DNA of 13,154 bases from an uncultured Carnobacterium sp. Its GTDB lineage: Bacteria; Bacillota; Bacilli; Lactobacillales; Aerococcaceae. The notes under the pieces are model-generated. The model was not told the DNA's origin, made no database searches, and worked only from the letters and a program-made list of their open reading frames with translations. The position numbers and the translations under genes are program-made. The stretch lies in the NCBI GenBank assembly GCA_937967765.1, contig CALCML010000254.1, positions 1 through 13,154 of the forward strand, in the 5' to 3' direction. This document shows, one piece after another, positions 12,226-13,154 of this stretch; position 1 is the stretch's first letter, and the number at the start of each line of letters is the position of its first letter.

Positions 12226-13154
12226 AATTTTGAGTTGTAAGAATTAATGGATAATTATCCAGTTGAATGTGTATGTCTACATTACCATATTTGGTAAATT
12301 CACCATCGGTTTGTGATTTAATAGGTCCAGCTATCTGGATGTGTGTAGATGTACATTGATATTTTTGCAAATGATTAGGGAAGTGCTTAAAGTGACTACC
12401 GTTCGACAAAATAAATGGAAAAGCTTTTAGTATCGTAAATCCACTCACTTTACGAGCGACAACAACTTCAAAAGTGTGAGTTCCTTGCTTGGCAGTTGGT
12501 ACAAAACGAATGCCACCACCAAAGTAGGAATGATTAAATGCTCCTACAAGTAAATTCTCGGTCGCTGTGAAGCTTTCGTTATTATCGACAGTAATTACTG
12601 CTTCAAATTCTTCACGCGCTCTAAACGCCCTTAAAATAGGCGTGAGGTAAGATGCTTTTTTAATTCCATTCGATTCAAGAACGGCTTGTCTTCGTTTTTG
12701 GTTTAATTCGCAAATAGTAGCATCTATTCCAAATCCGAGGGAATTCACTGCAATTCCTGATTTTCCAGAATTCTGTTCGTGGTACGTAAGGAATTCTAAT
12801 TCGATAGAAGGTGCATTCTCTAACTCTTGGACGAACACATTCGCATCATGAGTTAGATTCATCTCTCTAGCAAAGTCATTTCCAGTTCCAGCTGGTAGAT
12901 AGGAGAGTGGTACTTCGATTTCGTTCTGTTTTAAATAATGGAGAGCTTCGTTAAGTGTACCATCTCCACCAATAACGACGATTCTCGTATGAGCGCTTCT
13001 CTCAGGTAAGTGTTTTTCTAGTAGTTCAGGTAATTCACCAGCTCGTTGTGTTTGGAAGAGTTTAAAGTGGATGCCACATTTCGTGCAGGCTTCTACGATT
13101 TGATTAATTTGCAATTGCCCAGATTGGCTTCCAGACATCGGATTCCCAAAAATA
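12224..13154 (-). CDS. Diacylglycerol/lipid kinase (DAGK catalytic family), 5' end outside window
   Basis: Cytoplasmic or membrane-associated kinase that phosphorylates diacylglycerol or a related lipid with ATP, recycling it to phosphatidic acid (DgkB/YegS-type). 309 residues are visible. Numbering from the ATG at 13138, the nucleotide-binding motif is GGDGT (57-61, with TLNEALHYL after it), PAGTGND is at 82-88 and the catalytic-type TDGE at 277-280. The frame stays open upstream of that ATG to the window edge and reads IFGNPMSGSQSG, which fits the family's N-terminal xxNPxSG motif. The ATG at 13138 is therefore internal and the true start lies to the right of the window. The gene converges on the PTS operon and shares its terminator. 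DgkB is the likeliest identity, but other kinases of the fold cannot be excluded. Confidence 0.9.
   Translation of the reverse strand, partial: IFGNPMSGSQSGQLQINQIVEACTKCGIHFKLFQTQRAGELPELLEKHLPERSAHTRIVVIGGDGTLNEALHYLKQNEIEVPLSYLPAGTGNDFAREMNLTHDANVFVQELENAPSIELEFLTYHEQNSGKSGIAVNSLGFGIDATICELNQKRRQAVLESNGIKKASYLTPILRAFRAREEFEAVITVDNNESFTATENLLVGAFNHSYFGGGIRFVPTAKQGTHTFEVVVARKVSGFTILKAFPFILSNGSHFKHFPNHLQKYQCTSTHIQIAGPIKSQTDGEFTKYGNVDIHIQLDNYPLILTTQN

Noticed and set aside
1..13154. CRISPR arrays, insertion sequences, toxin-antitoxin or defence genes, prophage genes, riboswitches
   Set aside because: Read through on both strands: no regularly spaced repeats, transposase or phage motifs, and no leader long or structured enough to argue for a riboswitch.

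Overview
The window comes from a low-GC Gram-positive bacterium of the order Lactobacillales. The evidence is AT-rich coding with strong AAGGAGG-type ribosome binding sites, a fermentative pyruvate formate-lyase pair, a family II (Mn-dependent) pyrophosphatase and a mannose-family PTS operon ending in a DUF956 gene. A Carnobacteriaceae/Granulicatella-like or enterococcal/streptococcal relative fits, but the genus cannot be fixed from sequence reading alone. All genes lie on the + strand except the last, a diacylglycerol-kinase-type gene on the - strand.

Layout. 1-1193: the 3' end of an unidentified gene, a SpoU/TrmH-family RNA methyltransferase and a 75-residue two-helix membrane protein, tightly packed. 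1211-1376: a tRNA-Arg(UCU) gene with a near-consensus promoter and its own terminator. 1377-1660: a long regulatory region with two extended -10 promoters, four exact Rex-type heptamers and two short palindromes. 1661-4838: pflB (start corrected to 1661) and pflA, separated by a strong terminator, an odd tandem repeat and a pflA promoter. 4913-5956: monocistronic ppaC with its own promoter and terminator. 5974-8910: a VOC-fold (glyoxalase/CatE-like) protein overlapping by ATGA with a YitT membrane protein, then a second YitT protein with a TTG start, then a truncated CHAP-domain remnant and a terminator. 8926-12225: a mannose-type PTS operon (IIAB, IIC, IID, DUF956/ManO) with cre-like sites around its promoter and a terminator shared with the convergent gene. 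12224-13154 (-): a lipid/diacylglycerol kinase whose 5' end lies outside the window.

How the genes work together. pflB/pflA give anaerobic mixed-acid fermentation (pyruvate + CoA to acetyl-CoA + formate), and the Rex-like sites suggest control by NADH/NAD+. The Man-family PTS imports glucose/mannose-type hexoses with PEP as phosphoryl donor, and the cre-like sites suggest CcpA feedback. The pyrophosphatase is housekeeping. The VOC-YitT-YitT cassette is the least understood part.

Most of the window is ordinary core genome. I do not see a convincing new defence, mobile or biosynthetic system. The points most worth a second look are the pflB promoter architecture, the repeat between pflB and pflA, the VOC-YitT-YitT cassette and the CHAP remnant.
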